Shown here: positions 51,576 through 60,596 of the stretch, piece after piece
Layout: every line of letters begins with the position of its first letter
Numbering within the stretch: position 1 is the first letter of the stretch
Origin: Parasedimentitalea psychrophila
GTDB taxonomy: Bacteria; Pseudomonadota; Alphaproteobacteria; Rhodobacterales; Rhodobacteraceae
NCBI RefSeq assembly: GCF_030285785.1
Contig: NZ_CP127247.1
Span: 2,007,501-2,071,500 of the forward strand
Direction: 5' to 3'
DNA length: 64,000 nucleotides
Notes under the pieces: model-generated
Databases searched by the model: none
The model's input: only the letters and a program-made list of their open reading frames with translations
Told to the model about the DNA's origin: nothing
Position numbers and translations under genes: made by a program

Positions 51576-52934
51576 TTAAATCGCTGAGGAGTGCTTGGCC
51601 TTGCTGGTGTCATCATAGGCGTCGAAATCCCGGGCAATCATCCGGGTCAGAGGCCGGGAGAGCTCGGGGATATACAGCCCATCAGGCAGCACTTGCAGCG
51701 CGTCTGGGAACTTTTCGGCCACTGCGGTGAACATCTGATGCAGTGCTGCGGGGGTGATGTCGAAATCAGCGACAATCTCATCCGTTTCAATGCGAAAATC
51801 GCACATCAGCGCCTCAATCAGCCGGGCGCGCAACTTGTCCTCGCCCTGGAACGCATGGCCCCGGGCGATAGAGAACGACCCCGCGCGGATCGCCTTGGTA
51901 TGCACCGAGGTTGCCGGCGCGTTCTGCGCATAGCCCTGCGGGAACCGCGAGATCGACGAGGCCCCGACACCGATCAGAACTTCGGACTGATCATCGGTGT
52001 AGCCTTGGAAATTGCGCTTGAGCTGACCCAAGGTCTGCGCCGTGGTCAACCCGTCTGACGGGGTGGCAAAGTGGTCAATTCCGATTTCGGCATATTGATC
52101 CGCCAAGAACAGTTTGCGGGCGGTTTCATACAGTTGCAGCCGCTCTTGCGGGGTTGGCAGGGCATCGGTTGGAATCATCTGCTGCCGTTTGGCGATCCAG
52201 GGGACATGCGCATAGCCATAAAGAGCCACCCGGTCGGGATTGAGAGACAATAGCTTTTGCACGCTCTCGGCCATCCGGGTCTGGGTCTGATGCGGCAGCC
52301 CATAGAGAATATCGGCGTTCAGGCTGTGGATGCCACGGGCGCGGATCATTTCGATGGCGTCGCGGGTGAGCTCGTAGCTTTGAATGCGGCCAATGGTCTG
52401 CTGGATTTCGGGGTCAAAATCCTGCACCCCAACCGAGGCGCGGTTCATGCCTGCGGCGGCCAATGCATCCAGACGCGGTTCATCAATCTCGTTCGGATCG
52501 ATCTCAACCGAGAATTCAGCCTGGGGAGCAAAAGGGGCAATCTCGGCAACGGCCCCGGCCAGATCGGTCATCATGTCCGGCGTCAGCAGGGTTGGAGTGC
52601 CACCGCCCCAATGCAGGCGCGACAGGGTCACACCTTCGGGCAGGATGTGCCCCAGCATTTTGATTTCGGCCTTCAGGACCTCGAGGTAGGCGCGCACCGG
52701 AGAATCACTTTGGGTGCCCTGGGTTCGGCAGGCGCAGAACCAACAGAGCCTGCGGCAGAACGGCACATGGATGTATAATGAGATCGAGCTGTGCGGCTTG
52801 ATCTTTGAAATCCAATCAGAATATCGCTCCGGGGTAACGTCATTCCGGAATTGAGGAGCTGTTGGATAGCTGGTGTAGCGCGGCACTTTGGCATCGAATA
52901 AACCGAGCTTGGCCAATTGTGATTGCTGAGTCAT
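51576..52934 (-). CDS. hemN: Oxygen-independent coproporphyrinogen III oxidase
   Basis: A 452-residue radical SAM enzyme, HemN (HemZ in Rhodobacter). The [4Fe-4S] cysteines are C60, C64 and C67 in HVPFCRRLCWFCACRTQ, followed by C69; GGGTPTLL binds SAM, and VDPNEID and SVGVQDFDPEIQ are present. It decarboxylates coproporphyrinogen III for heme synthesis without O2. It is divergent from fnrL with a perfect FNR box 36-49 bp upstream of the ATG, so induction under oxygen limitation is expected. Confidence 0.97.
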   Translation of the reverse strand: MTQQSQLAKLGLFDAKVPRYTSYPTAPQFRNDVTPERYSDWISKIKPHSSISLYIHVPFCRRLCWFCACRTQGTQSDSPVRAYLEVLKAEIKMLGHILPEGVTLSRLHWGGGTPTLLTPDMMTDLAGAVAEIAPFAPQAEFSVEIDPNEIDEPRLDALAAAGMNRASVGVQDFDPEIQQTIGRIQSYELTRDAIEMIRARGIHSLNADILYGLPHQTQTRMAESVQKLLSLNPDRVALYGYAHVPWIAKRQQMIPTDALPTPQERLQLYETARKLFLADQYAEIGIDHFATPSDGLTTAQTLGQLKRNFQGYTDDQSEVLIGVGASSISRFPQGYAQNAPATSVHTKAIRAGSFSIARGHAFQGEDKLRARLIEALMCDFRIETDEIVADFDITPAALHQMFTAVAEKFPDALQVLPDGLYIPELSRPLTRMIARDFDAYDDTSKAKHSSAI

Positions 52935-52969
52935 TTGGGTAATGTAGGCGAAGTCTAACAGGACTAACC

Positions 52970-52983
52970 TTGACCCAGATCAA
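52970..52983. promoter_or_regulatory. FNR box between hemN and fnrL
   Basis: TTGACCCAGATCAA fits TTGAC-N4-ATCAA. It is centred 42 bp upstream of the hemN ATG and only about 20 bp upstream of the fnrL ATG. That placement suits activation of hemN and, for fnrL, repression or no effect. Confidence 0.88.
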
Positions 52984-52995
52984 TTGGGACTACTG

Positions 52996-53736
52996 ATGAA
53001 CACCCCGAATATAAACTCAGTCAACTGCGACAGCTGCCCGATCCGTCATCGAGCCGTCTGCGCCCGTTGCAATGCCGATGAACTGGTGGAGCTGGACGCC
53101 ATCAAATACTACCGAACCTATGAGGCGGGCCAGACCGTGATTTGGGCCGGCGACATAATGGGCTTTGTCGGCTCGGTGGTGTCGGGAGTCGCAACTCTGA
53201 CACAGACGATGGAGGACGGGCGCACCCAGATGGTTGGCCTGCTCCTTCCCAGCGATTTTGTCGGTCGCCCAGGGCGCGATGGCGCGGCGTATAATGTGGT
53301 TGCGACCACCAATGTGGTGATGTGCTGCTTTCGCAAGAAACCTTTCGAGGAATTGATGGAACGCACCCCGCATATTGCGCAGCGGTTGCTGGTGATGACC
53401 CTGGATGAGCTGGATGCCGCGCGGGAGTGGATGCTGGTATTGGGTCGTAAAACGGCGCGTGAAAAAATCGCCAGCCTGCTGTCGATCATTGTGCGCCGTG
53501 ATGCTTCACTCCAGTCCACTGGCCTGGGAGAGAATGTGGTGTTTGATCTGCCGCTCACGCGGGAGGCAATGGCCGACTATCTGGGGCTGACCCTGGAAAC
53601 CGTCAGCCGCCAGATGTCGGCGCTTAAACGTGACGGGGTGATCAAGCTCGAGGGCAAACGTCATATTACCGTGCCCAGTATGGGCCGCCTGCTGGAAGAA
53701 GCCGGTGACGACAGTGATGGTGGTTTTATAGGCTAG
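52996..53736 (+). CDS. fnrL: FnrL oxygen-sensing transcriptional regulator
   Basis: A 246-residue Crp/Fnr protein. The N-terminal cluster cysteines are in NCDSCPIRHRAVCARC (C11, C14, C22, C25), with CC in NVVMCCFRK as the fourth-ligand area; then an effector beta-roll, a long dimer helix and a C-terminal helix-turn-helix (LTREAMADYLGLTLETVSRQMSALKRDG, two parts) whose ETVSR matches FNR-type recognition. The [4Fe-4S] cluster makes it a dimeric activator under low O2. ATG at 52996 is preferred to a TTG at 52984 that lies inside the FNR box edge. It controls the respiratory genes that follow. Confidence 0.96.
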   Translation: MNTPNINSVNCDSCPIRHRAVCARCNADELVELDAIKYYRTYEAGQTVIWAGDIMGFVGSVVSGVATLTQTMEDGRTQMVGLLLPSDFVGRPGRDGAAYNVVATTNVVMCCFRKKPFEELMERTPHIAQRLLVMTLDELDAAREWMLVLGRKTAREKIASLLSIIVRRDASLQSTGLGENVVFDLPLTREAMADYLGLTLETVSRQMSALKRDGVIKLEGKRHITVPSMGRLLEEAGDDSDGGFIG

Positions 53737-53750
53737 ACCTGCCCGTTTTC

Positions 53751-53784
53751 GGCTAGGGGTGCGTGCAAGCACGCACCCCTAGCC
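53751..53784. repeat. GGTGCGTGC palindromic repeat, copy E (extended 34-bp palindrome)
   Basis: GGCTAGGGGTGCGTGC, loop AA, GCACGCACCCCTAGCC: a perfect 16-bp inverted repeat. It is the largest copy of the family and sits between the converging fnrL and usp genes. Confidence 0.88.
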
Positions 53785-53805
53785 AGACGTCAGTGGGCCA
53801 TGAAA

Positions 53806-54645
53806 TCAGTGGGCCATGAAAACAGGAACCATGGCCTGTTCCAGCATATTGCGGGTGGCGCCGCCTAGAATGGCCTCGCGGAACCGTGAATGGCCGTAGG
53901 CCCCCATCACAATCATGTCGGAGCTGGTGTCGACGGCATGGCGGTTCAGGATGTCAGACACCCGGCTCATGGTTTTGCTGAGCACATCAATTTCGCAGGT
54001 GACCCCATGCCGCGCCAACATCTGACTGAGCATGCCACCTGGATCTGATCGCTCTGGTCCGTGCTGAGGCGGGTCTATCACCACCACCCGAACCAGCTCT
54101 GATTTGATCAGGAACGGCAAGGCCTTGCGGATCGCAGTCAGGGCCTCGACGCTTTCGTTCCAGGCCACCATGACGGTCTTTGGCTGCGCCATTATGCTGG
54201 CCTTGTCGGGCACCACAAGCACCGGGGCGTGGCCCTCAAACAAGGCCGCCTCGACAATGGGTTCTGCTTCGACGTCGCGGTCGCGGCCATAGGGTTTTCC
54301 CAGAACCACCAGATCCGAGAACCGCGCCCGCTGTGCCACGTGGCGACCCAGATCGGCGATTTGAGCGACGCCCGATTCCGCCGACCACATCACCCCGGAT
54401 TTTGCCAATATCGATTCAGCGTGTGTTTGTACGTTGGTGGCTTCTTCCTTGGCGCGCGACAGCGATTCCTGCAGCACCATGGCATTGGCACCCGCATAGT
54501 AATAGCCGGTTTGGGTTCGGTCGACGCCCAGGCAAAGGGCCTCGGCGTGGCTCCCAAAGTGATCGGCCAGAGCCATCAGTTGCGCCAGCGGTGCTTTTGC
54601 GGTTTTGGTTGCGGTCAGGACGGTAAGCAACGATTTATAGGACAT
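53806..54645 (-). CDS. Universal stress protein (tandem Usp domains)
   Basis: A 279-residue protein with two Usp domains; the second carries the ATP-binding signature GAYGHSRFREAILGGATRNML. It begins MSYKSLLTVLTATKTAKAPLAQL. It is divergent from ccoN, and a perfect FNR box lies between them (54736-54749), so it may share oxygen-dependent control. Similar usp genes accompany cbb3 loci in related bacteria. The ATG at 54645 is chosen by homology-like start; upstream codons run into the promoter. Confidence 0.9.
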   Translation of the reverse strand: MSYKSLLTVLTATKTAKAPLAQLMALADHFGSHAEALCLGVDRTQTGYYYAGANAMVLQESLSRAKEEATNVQTHAESILAKSGVMWSAESGVAQIADLGRHVAQRARFSDLVVLGKPYGRDRDVEAEPIVEAALFEGHAPVLVVPDKASIMAQPKTVMVAWNESVEALTAIRKALPFLIKSELVRVVVIDPPQHGPERSDPGGMLSQMLARHGVTCEIDVLSKTMSRVSDILNRHAVDTSSDMIVMGAYGHSRFREAILGGATRNMLEQAMVPVFMAH

Positions 54646-54735
54646 TTCTACCTCATGTGCAGTGCAAGTGGCCAAAATGTGGTCGCACCAATTGCTTTCT
54701 GAGCAGAGGCTACACATAGATCATCATAGTATGTC

Positions 54736-54749
54736 TTGATGTAGATCAA
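54736..54749. promoter_or_regulatory. FNR box upstream of ccoNOQP
   Basis: TTGATGTAGATCAA, a perfect TTGAT-N4-ATCAA palindrome. Centre is about 100 bp upstream of the ccoN ATG and 97 bp upstream of the usp ATG, so either or both could be activated by FnrL. Confidence 0.92.
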
Positions 54750-54842
54750 AGCAGGGGGTGCTTTCATTTTGCATCAAGCGCTTAGTCTAAATCCGTCTGG
54801 CGCGGCGAAAGAATCGCGCGGGGCAAGATAAAGGGACATAAT

Positions 54843-56453
54843 ATGTCTAATTATATCAAGCTAATAGCGCTTGGTCTGGTTGTGCTTTTTGCGATGCTTG
54901 CGACCAATTATGCGCGGGATATAGCTTATTTGGTGCACGCGATCATTATTATGGTTGTTGCAGCCGGGCTGTTTATCCACGTTCTTCGATCCACTGACGA
55001 GCCGCAGGTCGCGGCCGGGTCACTGGCCAATGAATATTTCGATAGTGTTGTACGTGCAGGTGTGATCGCCACAGCCCTTTGGGGTGTTGTTGGTTTTCTG
55101 GCCGGTGTCTTCATTGCTTTTCAGCTGGCCTTTCCGGTGCTGAACTTCGAATGGGCCGAAGGATATGCCAATTTTGGCCGTCTGCGGCCTCTGCATACTT
55201 CGGCGGTGATCTTTGCCTTTGGTGGCAATGCCTTGATCGCAACCTCGTTTTATGTGGTGCAGCGGACCTGCGCTGCGCGTCTTTGGGGCGGCAATCTGGC
55301 CTGGTTCGTGTTCTGGGGTTACCAATTGTTCATCGTGCTGGCGGCGACTGGTTATTTGCTGGGTGGCACTCAGTCGAAGGAATACGCTGAGCCGGAGTGG
55401 TATGTTGATATTTGGTTGACCGTTGTCTGGCTTGCCTACCTTGCTGTGTTCATGGGAACGTTGATCAAACGCAAAGAACCGCACATCTATGTGGCCAACT
55501 GGTTCTACCTGTCCTTTATCATCACCGTTGCCTTGCTGCATGTGGTCAACAACCTGTCGATCCCGGTGTCGATCTGGGGCTCCAAATCGGTTCAGGTGTT
55601 TTCAGGCGTGCAGGATGCCATGGTGCAGTGGTGGTACGGCCACAACGCGGTTGGCTTTTTCCTGACCGCCGGTTTCCTGGGCATGATGTACTATTTCATT
55701 CCCAAGCAGGCCGAGCGTCCGGTGTTCAGCTACAAACTGTCGATCATCCACTTCTGGGCGCTGATCTTCCTGTATATCTGGGCTGGCCCGCACCACTTGC
55801 ATTACACCGCGCTGCCGGATTGGGCGACGACCCTTGGCATGGTGTTCTCAATCGTTCTGTGGATGCCGTCCTGGGGTGGCATGATCAACGGTCTGATGAC
55901 CCTGTCCGGTGCCTGGGACAAGCTGCGCACCGATCCGGTGATCCGGATGATGGTGATCTCGCTTGGCTTTTACGGCATGTCCACTTTTGAGGGCCCGATG
56001 ATGTCGATTCGCGCCGTCAACGCGCTGTCGCATTACACCGACTGGACCATTGGCCACGTGCATTCTGGGGCCTTGGGTTGGAACGGCATGATCACCTTTG
56101 GGGCGCTGTATTTCCTGGTGCCGGTGCTGTGGAAGCGCGAGCGTCTGTACTCACTGACACTGGTGTCCTGGCACTTCTGGCTCGCCACTATCGGTATCGT
56201 TCTTTATGCCGCGTCGATGTGGGTGACCGGTATCATGGAAGGCCTGATGTGGCGTGAAGTTGATGCCAATGGTTTCTTGGTGAATTCATTTGCCGATACC
56301 GTTGCCGCCAAGAAGCCAATGAACATCGTGCGTGGACTGGGTGGACTGATGTTCCTCTCGGGTGCCGTGGTCATGTGTTACAATCTGTGGATGACCGTTC
56401 GTCGGGCGCCGGCCAAAGAGGCCAGCCTTACCGTCGCGGTTCCAGCTGAATAA
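54843..56453 (+). CDS. ccoN: Cytochrome c oxidase cbb3-type subunit I
   Basis: A 536-residue heme-copper oxidase subunit with about 12-13 membrane helices, the catalytic core of the high-affinity cbb3 oxidase. The low-spin heme b ligand H118 is in [19 protein letters not shown], the CuB histidines in [13 protein letters not shown] and [15 protein letters not shown], and the heme ligands in [19 protein letters not shown]. The N terminus (residues 1-60) is an extra two-helix extension found in alphaproteobacterial CcoN. First gene of the ccoNOQP operon. Confidence 0.97.
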   Translation: MSNYIKLIALGLVVLFAMLATNYARDIAYLVHAIIIMVVAAGLFIHVLRSTDEPQVAAGSLANEYFDSVVRAGVIATALWGVVGFLAGVFIAFQLAFPVLNFEWAEGYANFGRLRPLHTSAVIFAFGGNALIATSFYVVQRTCAARLWGGNLAWFVFWGYQLFIVLAATGYLLGGTQSKEYAEPEWYVDIWLTVVWLAYLAVFMGTLIKRKEPHIYVANWFYLSFIITVALLHVVNNLSIPVSIWGSKSVQVFSGVQDAMVQWWYGHNAVGFFLTAGFLGMMYYFIPKQAERPVFSYKLSIIHFWALIFLYIWAGPHHLHYTALPDWATTLGMVFSIVLWMPSWGGMINGLMTLSGAWDKLRTDPVIRMMVISLGFYGMSTFEGPMMSIRAVNALSHYTDWTIGHVHSGALGWNGMITFGALYFLVPVLWKRERLYSLTLVSWHFWLATIGIVLYAASMWVTGIMEGLMWREVDANGFLVNSFADTVAAKKPMNIVRGLGGLMFLSGAVVMCYNLWMTVRRAPAKEASLTVAVPAE

Positions 56454-56467
56454 GGAGGGCAGTAGCA

Positions 56468-57196
56468 ATGTCATTTCTCGACAAACACAAGGTCCTCGAG
56501 ACCAACGCGACCCTGTTGCTGGTATGTAGCTTGCTGGTCGTGTCCATTGGCGGTCTGGTGCAAATCGCGCCGCTGTTCTGGCTGGAAAACACCATCGAAG
56601 ATGTAGAGGGCATGCGCCCCTACACTCCGCTGGAGCTGACCGGCCGGGACATCTATGTGCGTGAAGGGTGCTATACCTGCCACAGCCAGATGATCCGCCC
56701 GCTGCGCGATGAGGTGGAACGTTATGGTCACTACTCGCTGGCGGCGGAGTCCAAATATGACCATCCGCACCAGTGGGGATCCAAACGGACGGGCCCCGAT
56801 CTGGCGCGCGTCGGTGGTCGCTATTCGGACGAGTGGCACGTTGACCACCTGAGCGATCCGCAGTCGGTGGTGCCGGAATCGGTGATGCCGAAATACAGCT
56901 TCCTGGAACGCACCGTGATCGACGGCAAATATGTGGCTGACCTCATTGCCACAAACGCCTTTGTCGGGGTGCCATACTCGGACGAAATGGTTGCCAGTGC
57001 GCAGGCTGATTTCAAGGCTCAGGCTGATCCGGACAGCGATTACGACGGGTTGCTGGAGCGCTATGGCGACAAGGTCACTGTGCGTAATTTCGACGGTCAG
57101 GCTGAACTGACCGAAATGGATGCGCTGGTGGCGTATTTGCAGATGTTGGGCACGCTGGTTGATTTCTCGACCTTTACGCCTGACGCAAGCCGCTAG
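56468..57196 (+). CDS. ccoO: Cytochrome c oxidase cbb3-type subunit II
   Basis: A 242-residue membrane-anchored monoheme cytochrome c. One transmembrane helix (about residues 15-35) and one heme site, C68/C71/H72 in [18 protein letters not shown]172-type ligand candidates include the VMPKYSFLE region. It carries electrons from CcoP to CcoN. It starts 14 bp after ccoN with AAGGAGG as ribosome binding site. Confidence 0.96.
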   Translation: MSFLDKHKVLETNATLLLVCSLLVVSIGGLVQIAPLFWLENTIEDVEGMRPYTPLELTGRDIYVREGCYTCHSQMIRPLRDEVERYGHYSLAAESKYDHPHQWGSKRTGPDLARVGGRYSDEWHVDHLSDPQSVVPESVMPKYSFLERTVIDGKYVADLIATNAFVGVPYSDEMVASAQADFKAQADPDSDYDGLLERYGDKVTVRNFDGQAELTEMDALVAYLQMLGTLVDFSTFTPDASR

Positions 57197-57207
57197 GGGA
57201 GGGACAG

Positions 57208-57420
57208 ATGGATATCTATACTTTCCTTAGGGAATTCGCTGATAGCTGGATGTTGCTGTTCCTGTTTATCGTCTTTGTTACTGTCGTCATCTGGGCCTTT
57301 CGCCCCGGCAGCACCAAGATCTATCAGGACGTCGCCAACATCCCGTTTCGCCACGTTGACGCCCCTGCGCCCGAAATGGGCGCCGACAAACCTGCCGCAT
57401 CCAAGGAGGTGAGGACATGA
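57208..57420 (+). CDS. ccoQ: Cytochrome c oxidase cbb3-type subunit IV
   Basis: A 70-residue single-span protein: [31 protein letters not shown], followed by [19 protein letters not shown] (FRPGS-type motif of CcoQ). It stabilises the cbb3 complex. Its stop overlaps the ccoP start by four bases. Confidence 0.94.
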   Translation: MDIYTFLREFADSWMLLFLFIVFVTVVIWAFRPGSTKIYQDVANIPFRHVDAPAPEMGADKPAASKEVRT

Positions 57421-58286
57421 CCAAAAAATCGAAGAAGTTCGAGGGCGATCCAAACACCACCGGTCACGAGTGGGACGGGATCGAAGAATTCGACAATCCG
57501 ATGCCACGCTGGTGGTTGTGGACGCTCTATCTGACCATCATCTGGGCCATCGGATATACCATTGCCTATCCGGCCTGGCCGATGATCAATCAGGCCACAA
57601 CCGGGGTGCTGGGCTGGTCAACACGCGGCGATGTGGCGAATGAAATTGCCGCAGTGGAAGAGGGCAACGCCGCCATCAACGCCAAGTTGGCCTCGGCTGA
57701 GCTGACCGCGATTTCCAGCGATGCTGAGTTGAATGGCTATGCCTCGTCGGCTGGCTCTGCGGTGTTCAGAACTTGGTGCGCTCAGTGTCACGGCTCGGGC
57801 GCGGCTGGTGCCAAGGGCTATCCCAACCTGCTGGACGACGACTGGCTGTGGGGCGGCGACATGGAAGCCATCCACACCACCGTCACCCACGGTATCCGCA
57901 ACGAGGACAGCGACGATGCGCGCTATTCCGAGATGCCTGCCTTTGGTCGGGACGAACTGTTGGAGCCGGCTGAGATCGACCAGGTGGTGAACTATGTGAT
58001 GTCGCTGTCAGGTGACGCTCAGGACGGCGAAAAAGTGGCTGATGGTGCGGTTGTTTTTGAAGACAATTGCTCGTCGTGCCATGCCGAAGACGGCACCGGA
58101 GATCGTGAGCAGGGTGCGCCCAATCTGGCGGATGCGATCTGGCTGTATGGTGGCGATTACGAGGCGCTGACAGAAACGGTGAACAATGCCCGTTATGGCG
58201 TCATGCCGGCCTGGAACACACGTCTGACCGAATGGCAGATCCGTGCGGTTTCCGCCTATGTGCATCAGTTGGGTGGCGGCGAATAA
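57417..58286 (+). CDS. ccoP: Cytochrome c oxidase cbb3-type subunit III
   Basis: A 289-residue diheme cytochrome c. One N-terminal membrane helix (about residues 33-56, [20 protein letters not shown]) and two heme sites, C121/C124/H125 (CAQCH) and C218/C221/H222 (CSSCH), with methionine ligands in EMPAFG and VMPAWN. It accepts electrons from soluble or membrane cytochromes such as CycM. A terminator follows. Confidence 0.96.
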   Translation: MTKKSKKFEGDPNTTGHEWDGIEEFDNPMPRWWLWTLYLTIIWAIGYTIAYPAWPMINQATTGVLGWSTRGDVANEIAAVEEGNAAINAKLASAELTAISSDAELNGYASSAGSAVFRTWCAQCHGSGAAGAKGYPNLLDDDWLWGGDMEAIHTTVTHGIRNEDSDDARYSEMPAFGRDELLEPAEIDQVVNYVMSLSGDAQDGEKVADGAVVFEDNCSSCHAEDGTGDREQGAPNLADAIWLYGGDYEALTETVNNARYGVMPAWNTRLTEWQIRAVSAYVHQLGGGE

Positions 58287-58335
58287 GCCGCTGTCGCCAC
58301 GGACATGAGTATTTGGCGATAGCCGGATAGCCAAC

Positions 58336-58370
58336 AAACGCAGCGCCGCAGGGTGCTGCGTTTTGCGTTT
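58336..58370 (+). terminator. Terminator of ccoNOQP
   Basis: AAACGCAGC and GCTGCGTTT pair around a 10-base loop, followed by TGCGTTT. Confidence 0.7.
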
Positions 58371-58389
58371 GACCCGGTGGGCTCGCGCC

Positions 58390-59064
58390 TTATCCCATCG
58401 CTGTTCTGGAGCCGCGTGCCTTGGCACGCTTGGCGCTGCTCCACTCGCTCCACAGTGCAATTCCGCTCCAGCTAAGAATGTATATCACACCGATCGCGAT
58501 CACCGCTTCGCCGGGGAGCGGGCCAACATCGGCCCGTGTCATGGCCTGTTGAAAGGAGGTGACCGGCGTCGGGTGTACGATCAGTTTGCCGGCGTAGGCA
58601 AGGGTTTGGATCAACAGAATCCACAGGTAGTTGCGCCGGATCCGCCGTCCCACTGATGTCCAATACCCCACATGGTATCTGGGCTTTGTATAGTCATCGG
58701 CCAGCACTTTTTGCCAGTTTTCCTCCATGTGCAGGTCGCCATCCTCCAGCATGGGGGCGTAGAAATGTTGCTCCAGCCAGCGGGCCCGGGCCCGAAAGAC
58801 GCTAAAGTAGCGATAACGTCGGGCTTCGAGCAGCAGAAAAAAGATGATCAGAATGCCGACCAGAATCAATGGCAGCGGCGAGGCCTCGGGCGAGGAGAAG
58901 GTGATCGACAGCGCCACGCCCAGCGTGACAACGGCCCAGTTTGTGGTGGTATCCAGACGGGTGCGCCAGATGGTGCTCCGGTAGGCCTCGCTACGATATA
59001 AATGCGCTATTGCACCGATTTCACCGTCAGTCAGGGTTTTACGTTCCCTATTTTGCTGCTCCAT
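58390..59064 (-). CDS. DUF2270 family membrane protein, probable FnrL target
   Basis: A 224-residue protein of the DUF2270 family. Its family opening TDGEIGAIAHLYRSEAYRSTIWRTRLDTTTNWAVV precedes two closely spaced helices (about residues 35-75) with FSSPEASPLPLILVGILIIFFLLLEARRYRYFSVFRARARWLEQHFYAPML in between and after; two more helices lie near 145-160 and 188-208. Function is unknown. The ATG at 59064 starts MEQQNRERKTLTDGE; an upstream start would add 19 residues. A perfect FNR box lies 72 bp upstream, indicating oxygen-responsive expression together with the oxidase genes around it. Confidence 0.83.
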   Translation of the reverse strand: MEQQNRERKTLTDGEIGAIAHLYRSEAYRSTIWRTRLDTTTNWAVVTLGVALSITFSSPEASPLPLILVGILIIFFLLLEARRYRYFSVFRARARWLEQHFYAPMLEDGDLHMEENWQKVLADDYTKPRYHVGYWTSVGRRIRRNYLWILLIQTLAYAGKLIVHPTPVTSFQQAMTRADVGPLPGEAVIAIGVIYILSWSGIALWSEWSSAKRAKARGSRTAMG

Positions 59065-59135
59065 GCCGCTGTCCCCGTCGGTTGTTCCTGATGAGGGTAG
59101 TTTCTGCGTGCGGAGGGTCAAATTTTGTCGGCTTG

Positions 59136-59149
59136 TTGATCGGGATCAA
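59136..59149. promoter_or_regulatory. FNR box upstream of the DUF2270 gene
   Basis: TTGATCGGGATCAA, a perfect FNR palindrome centred about 78 bp before the DUF2270 ATG. At the typical activating distance, transcription would start about 37 bp before the ATG. Confidence 0.85.
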
Positions 59150-59226
59150 ACCAGCCGGGAGGCATTGGTGATTTAAGGTGGTCGACGGCAATTGACGGCT
59201 CGCAAACCTCGTGGCGGGGCGATGAT

Positions 59227-59374
59227 TGTCAGAAAATCCCTTTCGCTTGCGTGCAGGCGGACTGGGATAAAGCGTCGGCTCTCCGATCTGTTCGCGCGTT
59301 TCCTGGAAAGCCGACGCTTCTTTATCCCTTTCAGTCTCTGTCGTGCCGCGCAATTGGGACATCTGCTTCTGACA
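59227..59374. repeat. 148-bp imperfect inverted-repeat element (MITE-like)
   Basis: Outer ends TGTCAGAA (59227-59234) and TTCTGACA (59367-59374) enclose a central pair, GGGATAAAGCGTCGGCT (59264-59280) versus AGCCGACGCTTCTTTATCCC (59309-59328, with a 3-base insertion). Between them TTGCG..GCA and GACTG blocks also correspond in inverted order. The whole is two diverged inverted copies of about 60 bp. It is non-coding and interrupts the ccoP-ccoG region. Confidence 0.55.
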
Positions 59375-59625
59375 CTCAAAGATCTGACAGGTCGTTAGAC
59401 TTCGGAGGCTGACGCCACCACCTTCGGCGGCTCTTCGAGGGCGTCCCTTTGCCCTGCATATCTTTGATTCTGTAGTGCTCTAATCTGGTGGCTGCGAGCA
59501 TACTGTGGGCATAGATGGTCAACATTTCACTATCCTCAAATGTAGGTTGTCGTGACTTCACTGTTGCTAAAAAGGACATGTTATGCGACTCAATATGGAT
59601 GTTGTAATGTAAGGTGTGCTTACAA

Positions 59626-60489
59626 ATGAACTGGCTTGATCTTCCGCCATTGGCTGCGCTCAGGGCCTTCTCGGCCTTTGCGCAGTCCGGAAATGTCACG
59701 CTTGCCGGTGCCGCACTAAATGTAAGTCATGCTGCGATCAGCCAACACTTGCGTGCGTTAGAGGCACATCTGGGTGTCTCGCTGTTGGATCGGTCCGGCC
59801 GGGCGCTGTCATTGACCGTTGAGGGCGACCAGCTGGCCCGTGCATTGGACCTGGGATTTGGCGCCATTGGGGCTGCCGTTCAGGATTTGAAGGGCGCAGA
59901 TGCCAACCGACCGCTGCATATCTCCTGCACCTCGTCCTTTGCCGCGTCCTGGTTGATGCCACGTTTGCCAGGGTTCCGGGCATTGCATCCCGAGATTAAC
60001 CTAATGCTGGATCCATCGCCTGAACTGGTGACCCTGAAACCCGGCGGAATTGATTTGGCCATTCGCTATGGCCAAGGTGACTGGCCTGGGCATGCGGTGG
60101 AAATGTTGCTTGCCTCTCCGATGGTCATTGTTGCGGCGCCAGGATTGTTAAAGACAAAGGGTGAAATCACCCCAGCTGAATTGGCGAATTACCCCTGGCT
60201 GGATGAGCTGGGCACCACGGAATCCACCAATTGGGCCGAGTCCTATGGGGTGCAGCCGTCAAAACTTGCCAGCCGGGTGCAGGTGCCGGGAAACCTGTTG
60301 CTTGACGGTGTGCGCTCAGGGCAGGGCGTGGTGGTGACGGTGCGCCACTTTGTCGAGGATGATCTGAAATCCGGGCGTTTGGTTGAATTGTTCTGCGAAG
60401 CTGACAATCGCGGTTATCATATCGTTACCCGGCCCGGAGTACTGCGACCTTCAGCGCGGAAGTTTGTTCAGTGGCTGCGGCGGCAATAA
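59626..60489 (+). CDS. LysR family transcriptional regulator (GcvA-like)
   Basis: A 287-residue LysR regulator of the GcvA/AmpR-like group: start MNWLDLPPLAALRAFSAFAQSGNVTLAGAALNVSHAAISQHLRALE, then a type 2 periplasmic-binding effector domain with SFAASWLMPRLPGF and DLAIRYGQGDW. ATG at 59626 has TAAGGTG upstream; a GTG at 59614 is less likely. It lies between two oxidase operons, but no evidence connects it to them. GcvA-like members regulate diverse catabolic genes. Confidence 0.9.
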   Translation: MNWLDLPPLAALRAFSAFAQSGNVTLAGAALNVSHAAISQHLRALEAHLGVSLLDRSGRALSLTVEGDQLARALDLGFGAIGAAVQDLKGADANRPLHISCTSSFAASWLMPRLPGFRALHPEINLMLDPSPELVTLKPGGIDLAIRYGQGDWPGHAVEMLLASPMVIVAAPGLLKTKGEITPAELANYPWLDELGTTESTNWAESYGVQPSKLASRVQVPGNLLLDGVRSGQGVVVTVRHFVEDDLKSGRLVELFCEADNRGYHIVTRPGVLRPSARKFVQWLRRQ

Positions 60490-60522
60490 TAGTGATCACA
60501 AAGATGTTTCGGGAATACGCTT

Positions 60523-60536
60523 TTGATCCATATCAA
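60523..60536. promoter_or_regulatory. FNR box upstream of ccoGHI
   Basis: TTGATCCATATCAA, a perfect FNR palindrome centred about 67 bp upstream of the ccoG start. It places the maturation genes under the same FnrL control as ccoNOQP. Confidence 0.92.
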
Positions 60537-60596
60537 AGTTGACTTGGTGGTCTTCTGAGAGAAGATTTAAGCTATACTATCAATCGGAGAGAGTCC

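Larger units (their letters stand above)
59065..59625. other. 561-bp region between DUF2270 and LysR genes
   Basis: It contains an FNR box (59136), a diverged inverted-repeat element (59227-59374) and AT-rich promoter-like DNA before the LysR gene. A 67-codon minus-strand frame (59376-59579, starting MSFLATVKSRQ) has no good ribosome binding site or recognisable family and is not called. Frames across the inverted repeat on both strands encode similar basic peptides only because the repeat is palindromic. Confidence 0.5.

Noticed and set aside
59192-59398. A 68-codon frame downstream of the DUF2270 promoter, and its minus-strand counterpart
   Set aside because: Both frames run through the inverted-repeat element and encode similar basic peptides only because of the palindrome.
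59376-59579. A 67-codon minus-strand frame starting MSFLATVKSRQ
   Set aside because: There is no clear ribosome binding site and no family match; coding potential is too weak to list as a gene.
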